A stretch of DNA of 64,000 nt from NCBI GenBank assembly GCA_022843745.1, contig JALHNB010000010.1, forward strand, positions 62,001-126,000, read 5' to 3'. The stretch is from Anaerolineae bacterium. GTDB taxonomy: Bacteria; Chloroflexota; Anaerolineae; Aggregatilineales; Phototrophicaceae. Below, one piece after another: positions 36,464 through 46,011 of the stretch (the stretch's first letter is position 1; every line of letters starts with the position of its first letter). The position numbers were made by a program, and so were the translations under genes. The notes beneath the pieces were generated by a model. It searched no databases, was not told the origin of the DNA, and worked only from the letters and a program-made list of their open reading frames with translations.

Positions 36464-38736
36464 GCGAACGCATACGCCTTCTCAGTATTTTTTCATGGCC
36501 GATCTGGGTCAAAGTATCCGTGAGTTTCACGGTTGCGATTCTCGTTCCCCTCGTTGTGCTTGCCTTTGTGGTCGTCGGGGGCATCCGCGAAATCAGCCAA
36601 CGGAATGTTGAAAGCAATATTGCGCAGAACGGCGCTCGCCAGCGACAGGTTATCAGCACCCTATTCAATCAGGCGCAGAATAACCTGAATACATTTGTAG
36701 CCGGACCAGAACATCAAACGATGCTCCTTGCGCTGCCAGATGCAATTGGTGTTTCGGTGAATCCAGTCGATAAGGCGCGTATGATTACGACCTTGCAGAC
36801 TGCACTTCTCAATACAGGCGGCGGACTTTATGAAAAGATCGAGCTGCTGGATGCTGCCGGTAATATGATCGTGGAGGCGCTTCCTGGACGTGTGCAAACA
36901 TTGAGTCCAACTGAAGATCGCTCATCTACACCCGCTTACGCCGCAGGCCTGAATGCTGAAATTCAAAATCTCGAACAGGTCATGTCTGTATCGATTGAAG
37001 GGGATTCGCCGGTTATCGAGATCATCAATCTTGTACGGCCCGATGCCTATGCGGGCGTGGTTCAACCGCCAGCAGGTTATCTGGTCGCCCGATTAAATAA
37101 CCAGACAGCGATCTACAACAACCTTGCAAACACCAGCGAATTTTTCAATGCGCGAACATTTTTGACCACACCAGGCGGGATTATCATTGGCTCGAATGGC
37201 GTGGAAGGCGCGGAGAGTCACGCGAACCTCACCAATTCGATCCAGCGTGCCTTAATTGGCGAAAGCGGTATCGAACATTTTGACTCCGGTGTGGATAGTG
37301 TGCGCTATTACGCATCAATCCCGAACACCCCGTTTGTATTTCTGAGTGAGAGCGCGGTTGATGCAGTCAGCTCGGAAATGGTCAATTATCTGCTTGCGCG
37401 TAGTTTTGCTGTTTTAATGGGCATTGCCTTTTTGATAATTGTTCTGGTGCTGTTTGTGACTCAGCTTATTGCGCCTCCGTTGGGTCGGCTTCGCAATGTC
37501 GTTCAAGCAATAACAGCGGGCAATTTTGATGTGCAGATCACGGAAGACGACATTCGACGGGGCGATGAGATTGGGCTGCTCGTCGGAAGCGTCGCCGATA
37601 TGCGCGACCATATCCAGCGCCTGATTCGTGACCTGGAAACGCGCATCGCAGCCCGAGTCCGTGACGTAAACACTACCCAGGAAATCAGCCGATATGCCGC
37701 GACCCAGCGCGATTTGCAGCAGCTTATGAATCAAGTCGTAGGGTTGATTGTCGAACGCTTCCCCAATATCTATCACGCTCAAATCTTTTTGGTCGATAAA
37801 GAGCGTCGTTATGCTGTCTTGCGTGCCAGCACGGGCGAACCCGGCAAGCGCCTTCTGGAACGTGGACATCGTCTCGCTGTCGGTAGTGTCAGCGTGGTCG
37901 GGCAGGCAACCGACCAGGGCCAGGTGATGATCGCGCGTGACACGGAAACCAGCCGAGTCCATAAACGTAACGAATTGCTCCCCAACACGCTGGCAGAGCT
38001 GGCGATCCCGCTGCGGGTCGGTGAACTCACCATCGGCGTGCTGGATGTTCAGAGTAAACAGAGCGATACCTTCAGCCAGGATCAGATTAACGTTCTGCAA
38101 ACCCTCGCTGACCAGATCGCGGTTGCGATTGAAAACGCCCGCCTGTATCAGGAATCGGTGACACAGCTAGAAGAAATCGAGCGTGGGCGCAGTGCCTCCA
38201 GTCGCCAATCCTGGCGCGATTATATGAGCAGTCACCGTGCGCAGTTACTTGAGAGCGAAGCTGGCAGCAGTCCGGTAAACCGGAGTCTTTCGAAACTGCG
38301 CCAGGAAGCGACAGCGTCCGGTAAGCCAGCAGTGGGTTCATTGACGGAGCGTAATACGATTGCTTTCGCCATTCCGATCCGCCTGCGCGATCAGATATTA
38401 GGCGCTGTGGAGTGGGAACTGCCCCAGGATGAGTTTGATAACAATAAAGTTCAACTGGCGCAGGAATTAACAGATCGTCTGGCAGTCAGCCTGGAAAATG
38501 CCCGCCTGTTCCGCGAAAGCCAGCGCTCGGTTGAGCGTGAACGTCTGGTCAACGACATCGCTGGACGACTGACCAGCCAGACCGATATTGATGAAATTTT
38601 ACAAACAGCAGTGCGCGAAGTCGGTCAGGCTTTACGTTCACCGCGTGTCAGTATTCGTTTGCATGAAGTTAATGGGTCTGATAGTCCACCCAAAAATGGT
38701 AATAACCCACCCCAAAACGGCAATGGACATTCGTAA
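36460..38736 (+). CDS. Cache-HAMP-GAF sensor protein without output domain
   Basis: 758 residues. One N-terminal helix (about 15-40), an extracytoplasmic Cache-like sensor (about 45-305), a second helix (about 310-335, LMGIAFLIIVLVLFVTQ) and HAMP (about 335-390). GAF follows (about 415-575) with PNIYHAQIFLVDKERR, ASTGEPGKRLLERG and TIGVLDVQS, then the linker SWRDYMSSH, a half GAF and a truncated GAF end VSIRLHE with a Pro/Asn-rich tail. This membrane layout normally drives a chemoreceptor or kinase, yet no output is present. It is expected to act in trans on the next gene's kinase. Confidence 0.85.
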   Translation: MSERIRLLSIFSWPIWVKVSVSFTVAILVPLVVLAFVVVGGIREISQRNVESNIAQNGARQRQVISTLFNQAQNNLNTFVAGPEHQTMLLALPDAIGVSVNPVDKARMITTLQTALLNTGGGLYEKIELLDAAGNMIVEALPGRVQTLSPTEDRSSTPAYAAGLNAEIQNLEQVMSVSIEGDSPVIEIINLVRPDAYAGVVQPPAGYLVARLNNQTAIYNNLANTSEFFNARTFLTTPGGIIIGSNGVEGAESHANLTNSIQRALIGESGIEHFDSGVDSVRYYASIPNTPFVFLSESAVDAVSSEMVNYLLARSFAVLMGIAFLIIVLVLFVTQLIAPPLGRLRNVVQAITAGNFDVQITEDDIRRGDEIGLLVGSVADMRDHIQRLIRDLETRIAARVRDVNTTQEISRYAATQRDLQQLMNQVVGLIVERFPNIYHAQIFLVDKERRYAVLRASTGEPGKRLLERGHRLAVGSVSVVGQATDQGQVMIARDTETSRVHKRNELLPNTLAELAIPLRVGELTIGVLDVQSKQSDTFSQDQINVLQTLADQIAVAIENARLYQESVTQLEEIERGRSASSRQSWRDYMSSHRAQLLESEAGSSPVNRSLSKLRQEATASGKPAVGSLTERNTIAFAIPIRLRDQILGAVEWELPQDEFDNNKVQLAQELTDRLAVSLENARLFRESQRSVERERLVNDIAGRLTSQTDIDEILQTAVREVGQALRSPRVSIRLHEVNGSDSPPKNGNNPPQNGNGHS

Positions 38737-38748
38737 AGAGAAACCACC

Positions 38749-41700
38749 ATGTCGCTGAAAAACACTCCCCAGCCTGATCGCGTTCAGTCGATCCAACGCC
38801 AGATCACCCGCCGCATCTTTCCATTAGTTGTGGCGGCTTTTCTGGTCATTGGCTTAATCGGTATGTTGACGATTCGTTCGAATGCGAGAACAAGCTTGGG
38901 CAACAGCCACGAAGTTGTGCTGGCATCGCTTGCTTCGCAGATCAACACTGAGCTTGACCAAACCGCAGAAGATTTGCGGCCTTTGGTGAACGAAAATGTG
39001 GTTCGCCAATTTGCGCTTTCCGCTGCTAATACAGACTCGAACCCGGCAAGCCGGAATGATGTTCTGAAGCTCTTTCTGCAAACTCTCAACACACATCCGG
39101 GACAATATCTCGCCATCCGCTTTATCAAAGCCGATGGAACTGTCCTGGCTCAGGCTGTTCGAACCGCACAAGGAACGGCAACCGTCAGCGATTTGCAGAA
39201 CAGCCTGTCATTCCAGGAGAATGAAGCCTTTCAGCGTACCGTTCGCTCTGCGCCAGGTGAAATAACATTGGGGCAGGTTGCTCTGCAAATTGATGAAACT
39301 GGCCCGTCGCCCATTATCCGTCCTGTCTTACAGTTCTCGTCCCCGGTTCGGTTTCTGGATACCCTGGATACTGTTTTAGGTATTGTGCAGATTGACGTGG
39401 TGGCTAGTGATATTCTCAATACTGTCAATCAGGCTAACCAGAATGATTTATATAATGTAGCTGGTCGGCGTTTTATCCTCTCTAATAGATTTAATGGCTA
39501 TATCGCCGACAGCGATTTGGATGATCCAATTAATCTGTTCGGTCTTGACTCAAACAATGTCCTATCAGATGACGCATCAGCGCCGCGAACGAATCGCCCA
39601 GTCTCGAATGTTGAGAGTTTCCTGGTTGATAACCCCGGCGCATTGTCGGTTGTCGAGAATGAGAATTCAATTATCTCCGCTGTGTTGATTACAACCTTTA
39701 ACGCCCCGGATATGCCCTGGCGTTTAACACTGGTTGATGATACATCGCTGGCTTTGAGCGATAGCAATACCCTATCGACCCTTGTTTTACTGGCCTCATT
39801 AGCAATAGGTTTCTTAGTCGCACTGGGCGTCAGTAGTTTCCTGCGCAATTCTCTTAAGCCTTTTGATCGGGCAACCGCGCTGGTTCGACAGCTTGCGCGA
39901 ACGGGTATGCCGGAACAAGCGCCCAGACAGCTTACTGTAGCATCCGAGCAGGATGATGATCTCACGCAGTCGATTGGGCAGGTTGCCAATCGACTGGAAA
40001 AGCTTAACCAGGCGATAGACGATCAGCGCCGCCGCCTGACGCGCGATGTCGAAATTGCGGCGCGTATCAGCCGTGAAACAGCCTTGTTAAATGACCTGGA
40101 TGGCCTGCTGAACCGCGTTATCAACCTGATTTGCGAAGAATACAATTTTTATCATGCTCAGGTTTTCGTCGTGGACGATATTGGCTTGAACGCGATTTTA
40201 TCCTACAGTCGCGGTGAAGCGGGACAAAAATTGCTTGCACAGAATCATAAAATCGCGGTTGGTTCGGAATCGACAATTGGCCTTACGACTTCTCTTGGTA
40301 AACCGGTGATCGTCAACGATACCGCAGCCGAGGCAGGGCGGCATACCTTTAACCCCATCCTGCCGGAAACCCGCGCTGAAATGGCGCTGCCGCTTTTCAT
40401 CGGCGAAACGGTGATCGGCGCGTTGGATATTCAAAGTACCACGCCCAATGTATTCCAGGAAAATGAGCTTCAGGCTTTCCAATTATTGGCTGACCAGATT
40501 GCTATCGCCATCTACAATGGTCGGCTGCTGATGCAGTCTGAGGAGCGTGTTCATCAGATCGATTCGCTGAATCGTCAATTAACACGCACGGCCTGGGAGA
40601 AATCTCAACAGACATTTGCCCTGGATCATGCTTATCATTATGACCTGCGCTCGATTCAGGAAGGTGTGCCGACTGACGCAGAGTCCGGCGAGTCGATGAG
40701 TATGCCAATCCGCATTCGTGGTGAGGTCATTGGTTCGCTTGATGTGGCTATGCCGAACAGTGAAGGCTTTACCGAGGGTGAACAGGCAATCCTCCGCGCG
40801 GTGACGGATCGTGTCGCGCTGGCGATTGAAAATGCGCGTTTATTCCAGGAAACTGATCTCAGCTTAACTGAAACATCCATTTTGTACGAGATGAGCCGCC
40901 GGATCAGCGAAGCCAACGAGCTGGACGAGATCATTGAAGCGATTGTTCTCTCCGTGGTGCCAGATGCCAGCAGCGGGCAAATCGTTGAATTTGACGATTA
41001 TCCTCTCGGTGGATCGCCAGAGTGGGCAATCATTACGGCAGATTGGTCTTCGATGGAGCGTGATCCGCAGCAGGTTTCACCCATCGGGTCGCGCCTGCGA
41101 ATGAGCGATCATGCCTTATTCCGTGATTTACGCAGCAGCGAAATTATCGCTATCGGCAATCTGAAAAAAGATGCACGTTTTGACACAGCGTTGAAAAAGG
41201 CTTTGAACGGTTTAGAAGCGGGCGCGATGGTGGTCATTCCATTGAGTATGCGCGGCTTTTGGCGTGGCCTGATTATGATCGAATTTTCGATGCCCCGTCA
41301 ATTTCGTGAGCAGGAAGTGCGTCTCTATACCGCGCTGATCGACCAGGCAGGCGTGGCTGTCGATAACCGCCTGCTTTTGCATCAAACCGAGAAAACGCTC
41401 GACCTGCGTGAGCGCATGTATGCTGCCAGCCGCAGTATCAACACGGCTCAGAATATACAGGATTTGGTTAGTGCGGTGATGCTCACCTCGGATGACCCGC
41501 ATTTGAATTTTGCGATGAGTCTGCTTGAGGGTATCCCCAACAATATCGGCTGGCCGAAATATGAACATCTGGTGGCTCGTTCGCGCGATGGCAAAGTTTA
41601 CGAGTTGGACGAACTCTACGAACTCTCGATTGCGGTCAATTCACCAATGTATAACCGGACACCGGAAATCGTCCGCGATGAAAATCCCGATCAGCCCACC

Positions 41701-44700
41701 GACAATCCAGTATTGATAAGGATGCGGGCAGCCGGACAGCGCTATAATGCGATTTTTCCACTCTTTAGCGCGACCCAACCGCTTGCGCTGTTTTATATCA
41801 CGTGCGACGAACTTTATGAGATGTCGGCGGCGGACTACGAAGTTTACTACGCGCTTACGGGCCAGATGAGTACGGTTTTGCAAAACCGCCGTCTGCTCCA
41901 ACAGGCCGAAGGTGAACGCCAGAAACTAAGCTCGATTCTGGATACCCTGCCTGCTGGTGTGTTGGTGCTGGATACACAAACATTCCTGCCTGTGCAAGCC
42001 AATAGCCAGATCGAAACGCTGCTTGGTCGCCCGATCAGCACCGATCAGCCATTTAGCTCAGTCTTATATAATCTATACCGCACCGGTACGCAGATGAATT
42101 ACATCGACACGGAACTGCCGATTTTTATTGCGGCTCAGGAAGGCGTGATGGCCTTCAGTGATGATTTGGTCGTTTCGCATGAAGATGGTACGCAGATTGA
42201 TTTGCTGATGAACGCCGCGCCAGTCTTCGACTCCAAAGGTAATGTGATCTCCATTGTCGCCGCGATTGAGAATATCAGCAGTTTACGCGGTCTGGAAAAC
42301 GCCTTGCAGGACAACCTGCGCGAAACAATTGCGCTCTATGAGGCTACCCGCGCACTCTCCGAAGCAGATGAAATTGAGCAGATTCTGGATGTTCTGATTG
42401 GTCAGTTGGCGATTCTTGAGGCGGGTGAATCGGCAGTCGTGCTACTGGACGAAGAAACCGAGCAGCCTGTCGTTGCGCGAACGCTCATGAGCGCCCCCGA
42501 AGACTTCAAAATTCCGGCTTCGCTGCTCAAGTCGCGTCAGCAGATCGTCATTGAGGATGTCAGCCTTAAGAATACGAACCTGGACGAGGAAACACGCGCC
42601 GCATTACAAGCCGGTGGTATTGCAGCACTCCTGACGATCCCGATGCGAGCGCGTAACCGTGACCTGCCGCGTGGGTGGGTTGTCGTTACCTATGCAGAAT
42701 CACACTCTATGTCCACTGAGGAAGAACGCTTCCTGACCACACTCTCTGATAGCGCAGCCACCGCGCTGGATAACCGCTATCTCTTCCTCAGTACGCAAAG
42801 TGCGCTGCAAGAAGCCAGCATCCTCTATCAGGCCAGCCGTACCCTGACAAATGCGACATCGTATGAGGATATTCTCAACGCTGCCATTGATTATTTAATC
42901 CACCCGCATACGACGCAGGTTTTTATTGCACAGCTTTCAACGCCAACCTGGGATGGGGTCGATGCCGCCGCCCTGGTTGTGGCAAGCTGGCACTCCGCCG
43001 ATAACACCATTGATCTACAGGACGTTGAGCTGAATGATGAGCAATTCCTGGCATGGCGGCAGTTGTCGTCCCGCCAGATTGTGGCGATTGAAGATGTCGA
43101 GGCCGATGAGACGCTCACTGAACTGGAACGCGCAGGGATTGGCAGCCTGGGGCTTCGTTCATTTATTGTGCTGCCCCTGCGTGTAGCAAATCGTGATATT
43201 GGTGCGATCTGGATTGGGTCGTCGGAAATTTATCGAGTAACAGACCGTGACCTGCGGATTTATCAGTCATTTGCCGAGCAAACCTCGATCTCACTGGAAG
43301 CGTCGCGCCTGTTGACCCAGACGAACCGCCGCGCACGTCAATTGGAAACCTCTGCGCAGGTTAGCCAGTTTGCGAGTTCTATTCTCGATCTTGATGTTTT
43401 GCTCCCGCGTCTGGTTGATCTGATCCGTAATTCGTTCAATTATGACCACGTTCAGGTTTTCCTGATGGATCGTGAAGGCGACTACGCGGTGCTACGAGCC
43501 AGTACAGGCGAGGCCGGACGGCAGTTGTTGAGCATCGGCCACAAGCTTCAAAAAGGCTCATTCAGCGTTATCGGCACTGTTACTTCGCAGAATAAACCGA
43601 TTCTGGCACTTGATACGGGGCAGGCTGACGTTGTTCATCGCCCCAATGCCTATCTGCCGCATACCCGTTCCGAGATGGCGCTGCCGCTGGTTGTGAAGGG
43701 TAAGGTTGTAGGTGCGCTCGATGTGCAGTCGAACCGCGCGAATGCCTTTAGCGAAGAAGATGTCACGGTATTGACGATTTTGGCCGCGCAAATCTCCGTC
43801 GCCATCGACAATGCGCGCCTCTTCGAGCAAGCCGAACATCGGGCAAATGATATGAGCTTGCTGTTCGCGGTGACGACGGCAGCAGCGTCGGCGGAAAGTC
43901 TGTCCGGTGCGCTGCAAAATGTGGCGGAAGATTTGCGTGACTCGCTCAGTGCGCTTTCGGTTGGCATTTACCTGCCGACGCGCTACGCCGATGAAATAAG
44001 CGGCGACATGGTGACGATCATGAATATCGCTGCCGTTGCCGGGAGCGACCAGCCGCGTTCGGAAATTTCCGAAGTCAAAGTCGGCGATTTAAAGAATGTC
44101 ATTGGCATCAGCGCCTCCAATTTTCGCTCGATGATTATCAACAAAGTCGAAGACGAAGCGCTTTATCTGCCGCTGGTGGCCTCGGCGCGTTCAGCAGTGG
44201 TTGTTCCGCTGACCTCGGCCTCGCAGCTTATCGGCCTGATTACAATGGAACATGCTGATGCCTTCGCCTACGACCATGAAACGCTGACCCTGCTGCAAAC
44301 GATGGGTGGTACACTATCCGCCATTATCCAGAACGCGCAGTTGCTGGAGCAGGTGCAAAAGCAGAACGATCAGCTTCGTGAGCTGGATCGCATCAAGAGC
44401 GAATTTCTGGCGAACATGAGCCACGAGCTGCGAACACCGCTTAACTCGATCATCGGTTTCAGCCGCGTGATCCTGAAAGGCATTGACGGCCCACTGACCG
44501 AGATGCAAGAGCAGGATTTGAGTACGATCTATAACAGCGGGCAGCATTTGCTCGGCCTGATTAACGATATTCTCGATCAGGCGAAAATCGCTTCCGGCAA
44601 GATGGATCTCAAAATTGATTACTTTGACGTTAAGCCTGTGGTTGAGGGTGTGCGTTCGATTGGTATTGGTCTGGTCAAAGATAAGCCGATCAATATCAAC

Positions 44701-46005
44701 CTCGATATTCAATCCGGTATGCAGCAGGTGTATGGCGACGAGTTCCGCACGCGCCAGGTTTTGCTCAATCTGGTTTCGAATGCTTCTAAATTCACGACTG
44801 AAGGCTCGATCACGCTGAAGGTTTATACGATTGATGATGCCAGCCGGGGACAGAAAATGGTGCGGGTGGATGTCATCGACTCCGGTATTGGTATCGCTCA
44901 AAAAGATATGCCGCTGTTGTTCGAGGCGTTCCGCCAGATCGACTCATCGTTGACGCGGACAGCGGGCGGTACGGGCCTCGGTTTGCCGATCTCCAAATCG
45001 CTGGTCGAAATGCAGGGCGGCGACATGCTGGTACATTCGCAGCTTAATGTCGGCTCGACCTTTAGCATTACCATTCCTACAGGGCCAATTGTGAAGCCTG
45101 AAAGGAAGAGTGGGTTAGTCACGCAGGAGATCACCGCAACACTTGAAACCCCTTCGGTATCTTCCGAATCAAACGGTACAGAGGTGCATGAAACGCATCG
45201 AGTCAATGCGTCTCAGGGCGAGGGGCGTACCACAACGGTCACGATGCCATTGATGATGACCAAGCGCCAGGTGCTGCTGATCGAGAATAATCAGGATCGG
45301 GTTGACCAGTTCCGACGGATGATCCAGCGCGAGGGTTTTGATGTCTTTACCGCATCGATCCCGCTTGAAGCCGAGGCGATGGCAAGCGGTTTGCGCCCGA
45401 CTCTGATTATCATGGATGTCAATTTTTCGAATGGCGCGGGCTGGAATATCCTCGCCAAGCTCAAAGAGCGTGATGACACCTTTGATATTCCCATCATCGT
45501 TGCGACTCTCAGCGATGAAAAAGAGCGTATCGAAGCGCTGGGTGTTCAGGCCTTTTTACAGCATCCGATCATGCCGGAAGAACTGATTAGCGCGGTGATG
45601 GAAGCGGAGCGCGAAAGCCGGATGGATCGCATCCTGATTATCGACGACCAGCCGGAAAGCGCACGTCTATTCAAGCAGCTTCTCGATGAGCATGGGCAAT
45701 ATCGCATTTTCTCCGCGCCCAACGGCATCGAGGGGGTGTCGATGGTCGCACGTCGCCGCCCTGATCTGGTTATTCTCGATCTGCGAATGCCGGAAATGGA
45801 CGGGTTTGAAGTTTTACAGGAACTGCGGTCTAATCCTGAAACGGCTAACATCCCTGTTCTTGTCGTGACGGGCGATACGCTGGATGCTGTCGAGCAAAAT
45901 AAGCTGGCTGATGTAAAGATCATGTACAAAACCGACATCAGCCTCGATGATTACCGACATTTTATAGAGGGTGTACAAACCCACCTGTCCCGTAATGGAG
46001 ATTAA
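38749..46005 (+). CDS. Giant hybrid histidine kinase: Cache-HAMP-GAF array-PAS-HK-REC-REC (2418 aa)
   Basis: TM1 at about 23-43, Cache-like sensor to 340, TM2 at 342-365, HAMP to 425. GAF at 437-595, W-motif linker and half GAF at 609-701, GAFs at 703-884 and 886-1055, PAS at 1057-1187, GAFs at 1191-1347, 1354-1522, 1534-1694 and 1697-1864. HisKA has FLANMSHELRTPLNSIIGF (H1892), and HATPase_c has LLNLVSNASKFTT, DSGIGI and GTGLGLPISK. REC1 (about 2169-2285) is degenerate: IENN replaces the acidic pair and H2272 the usual Lys, though D2223 remains. REC2 (about 2293-2414) is canonical with D2344 and K2394. It is the obvious phosphorylating hub of the operon, fed by the output-less GAF proteins. 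Confidence 0.93.
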   Translation: MSLKNTPQPDRVQSIQRQITRRIFPLVVAAFLVIGLIGMLTIRSNARTSLGNSHEVVLASLASQINTELDQTAEDLRPLVNENVVRQFALSAANTDSNPASRNDVLKLFLQTLNTHPGQYLAIRFIKADGTVLAQAVRTAQGTATVSDLQNSLSFQENEAFQRTVRSAPGEITLGQVALQIDETGPSPIIRPVLQFSSPVRFLDTLDTVLGIVQIDVVASDILNTVNQANQNDLYNVAGRRFILSNRFNGYIADSDLDDPINLFGLDSNNVLSDDASAPRTNRPVSNVESFLVDNPGALSVVENENSIISAVLITTFNAPDMPWRLTLVDDTSLALSDSNTLSTLVLLASLAIGFLVALGVSSFLRNSLKPFDRATALVRQLARTGMPEQAPRQLTVASEQDDDLTQSIGQVANRLEKLNQAIDDQRRRLTRDVEIAARISRETALLNDLDGLLNRVINLICEEYNFYHAQVFVVDDIGLNAILSYSRGEAGQKLLAQNHKIAVGSESTIGLTTSLGKPVIVNDTAAEAGRHTFNPILPETRAEMALPLFIGETVIGALDIQSTTPNVFQENELQAFQLLADQIAIAIYNGRLLMQSEERVHQIDSLNRQLTRTAWEKSQQTFALDHAYHYDLRSIQEGVPTDAESGESMSMPIRIRGEVIGSLDVAMPNSEGFTEGEQAILRAVTDRVALAIENARLFQETDLSLTETSILYEMSRRISEANELDEIIEAIVLSVVPDASSGQIVEFDDYPLGGSPEWAIITADWSSMERDPQQVSPIGSRLRMSDHALFRDLRSSEIIAIGNLKKDARFDTALKKALNGLEAGAMVVIPLSMRGFWRGLIMIEFSMPRQFREQEVRLYTALIDQAGVAVDNRLLLHQTEKTLDLRERMYAASRSINTAQNIQDLVSAVMLTSDDPHLNFAMSLLEGIPNNIGWPKYEHLVARSRDGKVYELDELYELSIAVNSPMYNRTPEIVRDENPDQPTDNPVLIRMRAAGQRYNAIFPLFSATQPLALFYITCDELYEMSAADYEVYYALTGQMSTVLQNRRLLQQAEGERQKLSSILDTLPAGVLVLDTQTFLPVQANSQIETLLGRPISTDQPFSSVLYNLYRTGTQMNYIDTELPIFIAAQEGVMAFSDDLVVSHEDGTQIDLLMNAAPVFDSKGNVISIVAAIENISSLRGLENALQDNLRETIALYEATRALSEADEIEQILDVLIGQLAILEAGESAVVLLDEETEQPVVARTLMSAPEDFKIPASLLKSRQQIVIEDVSLKNTNLDEETRAALQAGGIAALLTIPMRARNRDLPRGWVVVTYAESHSMSTEEERFLTTLSDSAATALDNRYLFLSTQSALQEASILYQASRTLTNATSYEDILNAAIDYLIHPHTTQVFIAQLSTPTWDGVDAAALVVASWHSADNTIDLQDVELNDEQFLAWRQLSSRQIVAIEDVEADETLTELERAGIGSLGLRSFIVLPLRVANRDIGAIWIGSSEIYRVTDRDLRIYQSFAEQTSISLEASRLLTQTNRRARQLETSAQVSQFASSILDLDVLLPRLVDLIRNSFNYDHVQVFLMDREGDYAVLRASTGEAGRQLLSIGHKLQKGSFSVIGTVTSQNKPILALDTGQADVVHRPNAYLPHTRSEMALPLVVKGKVVGALDVQSNRANAFSEEDVTVLTILAAQISVAIDNARLFEQAEHRANDMSLLFAVTTAAASAESLSGALQNVAEDLRDSLSALSVGIYLPTRYADEISGDMVTIMNIAAVAGSDQPRSEISEVKVGDLKNVIGISASNFRSMIINKVEDEALYLPLVASARSAVVVPLTSASQLIGLITMEHADAFAYDHETLTLLQTMGGTLSAIIQNAQLLEQVQKQNDQLRELDRIKSEFLANMSHELRTPLNSIIGFSRVILKGIDGPLTEMQEQDLSTIYNSGQHLLGLINDILDQAKIASGKMDLKIDYFDVKPVVEGVRSIGIGLVKDKPININLDIQSGMQQVYGDEFRTRQVLLNLVSNASKFTTEGSITLKVYTIDDASRGQKMVRVDVIDSGIGIAQKDMPLLFEAFRQIDSSLTRTAGGTGLGLPISKSLVEMQGGDMLVHSQLNVGSTFSITIPTGPIVKPERKSGLVTQEITATLETPSVSSESNGTEVHETHRVNASQGEGRTTTVTMPLMMTKRQVLLIENNQDRVDQFRRMIQREGFDVFTASIPLEAEAMASGLRPTLIIMDVNFSNGAGWNILAKLKERDDTFDIPIIVATLSDEKERIEALGVQAFLQHPIMPEELISAVMEAERESRMDRILIIDDQPESARLFKQLLDEHGQYRIFSAPNGIEGVSMVARRRPDLVILDLRMPEMDGFEVLQELRSNPETANIPVLVVTGDTLDAVEQNKLADVKIMYKTDISLDDYRHFIEGVQTHLSRNGD

Positions 46006-46011
46006 GGTTCT

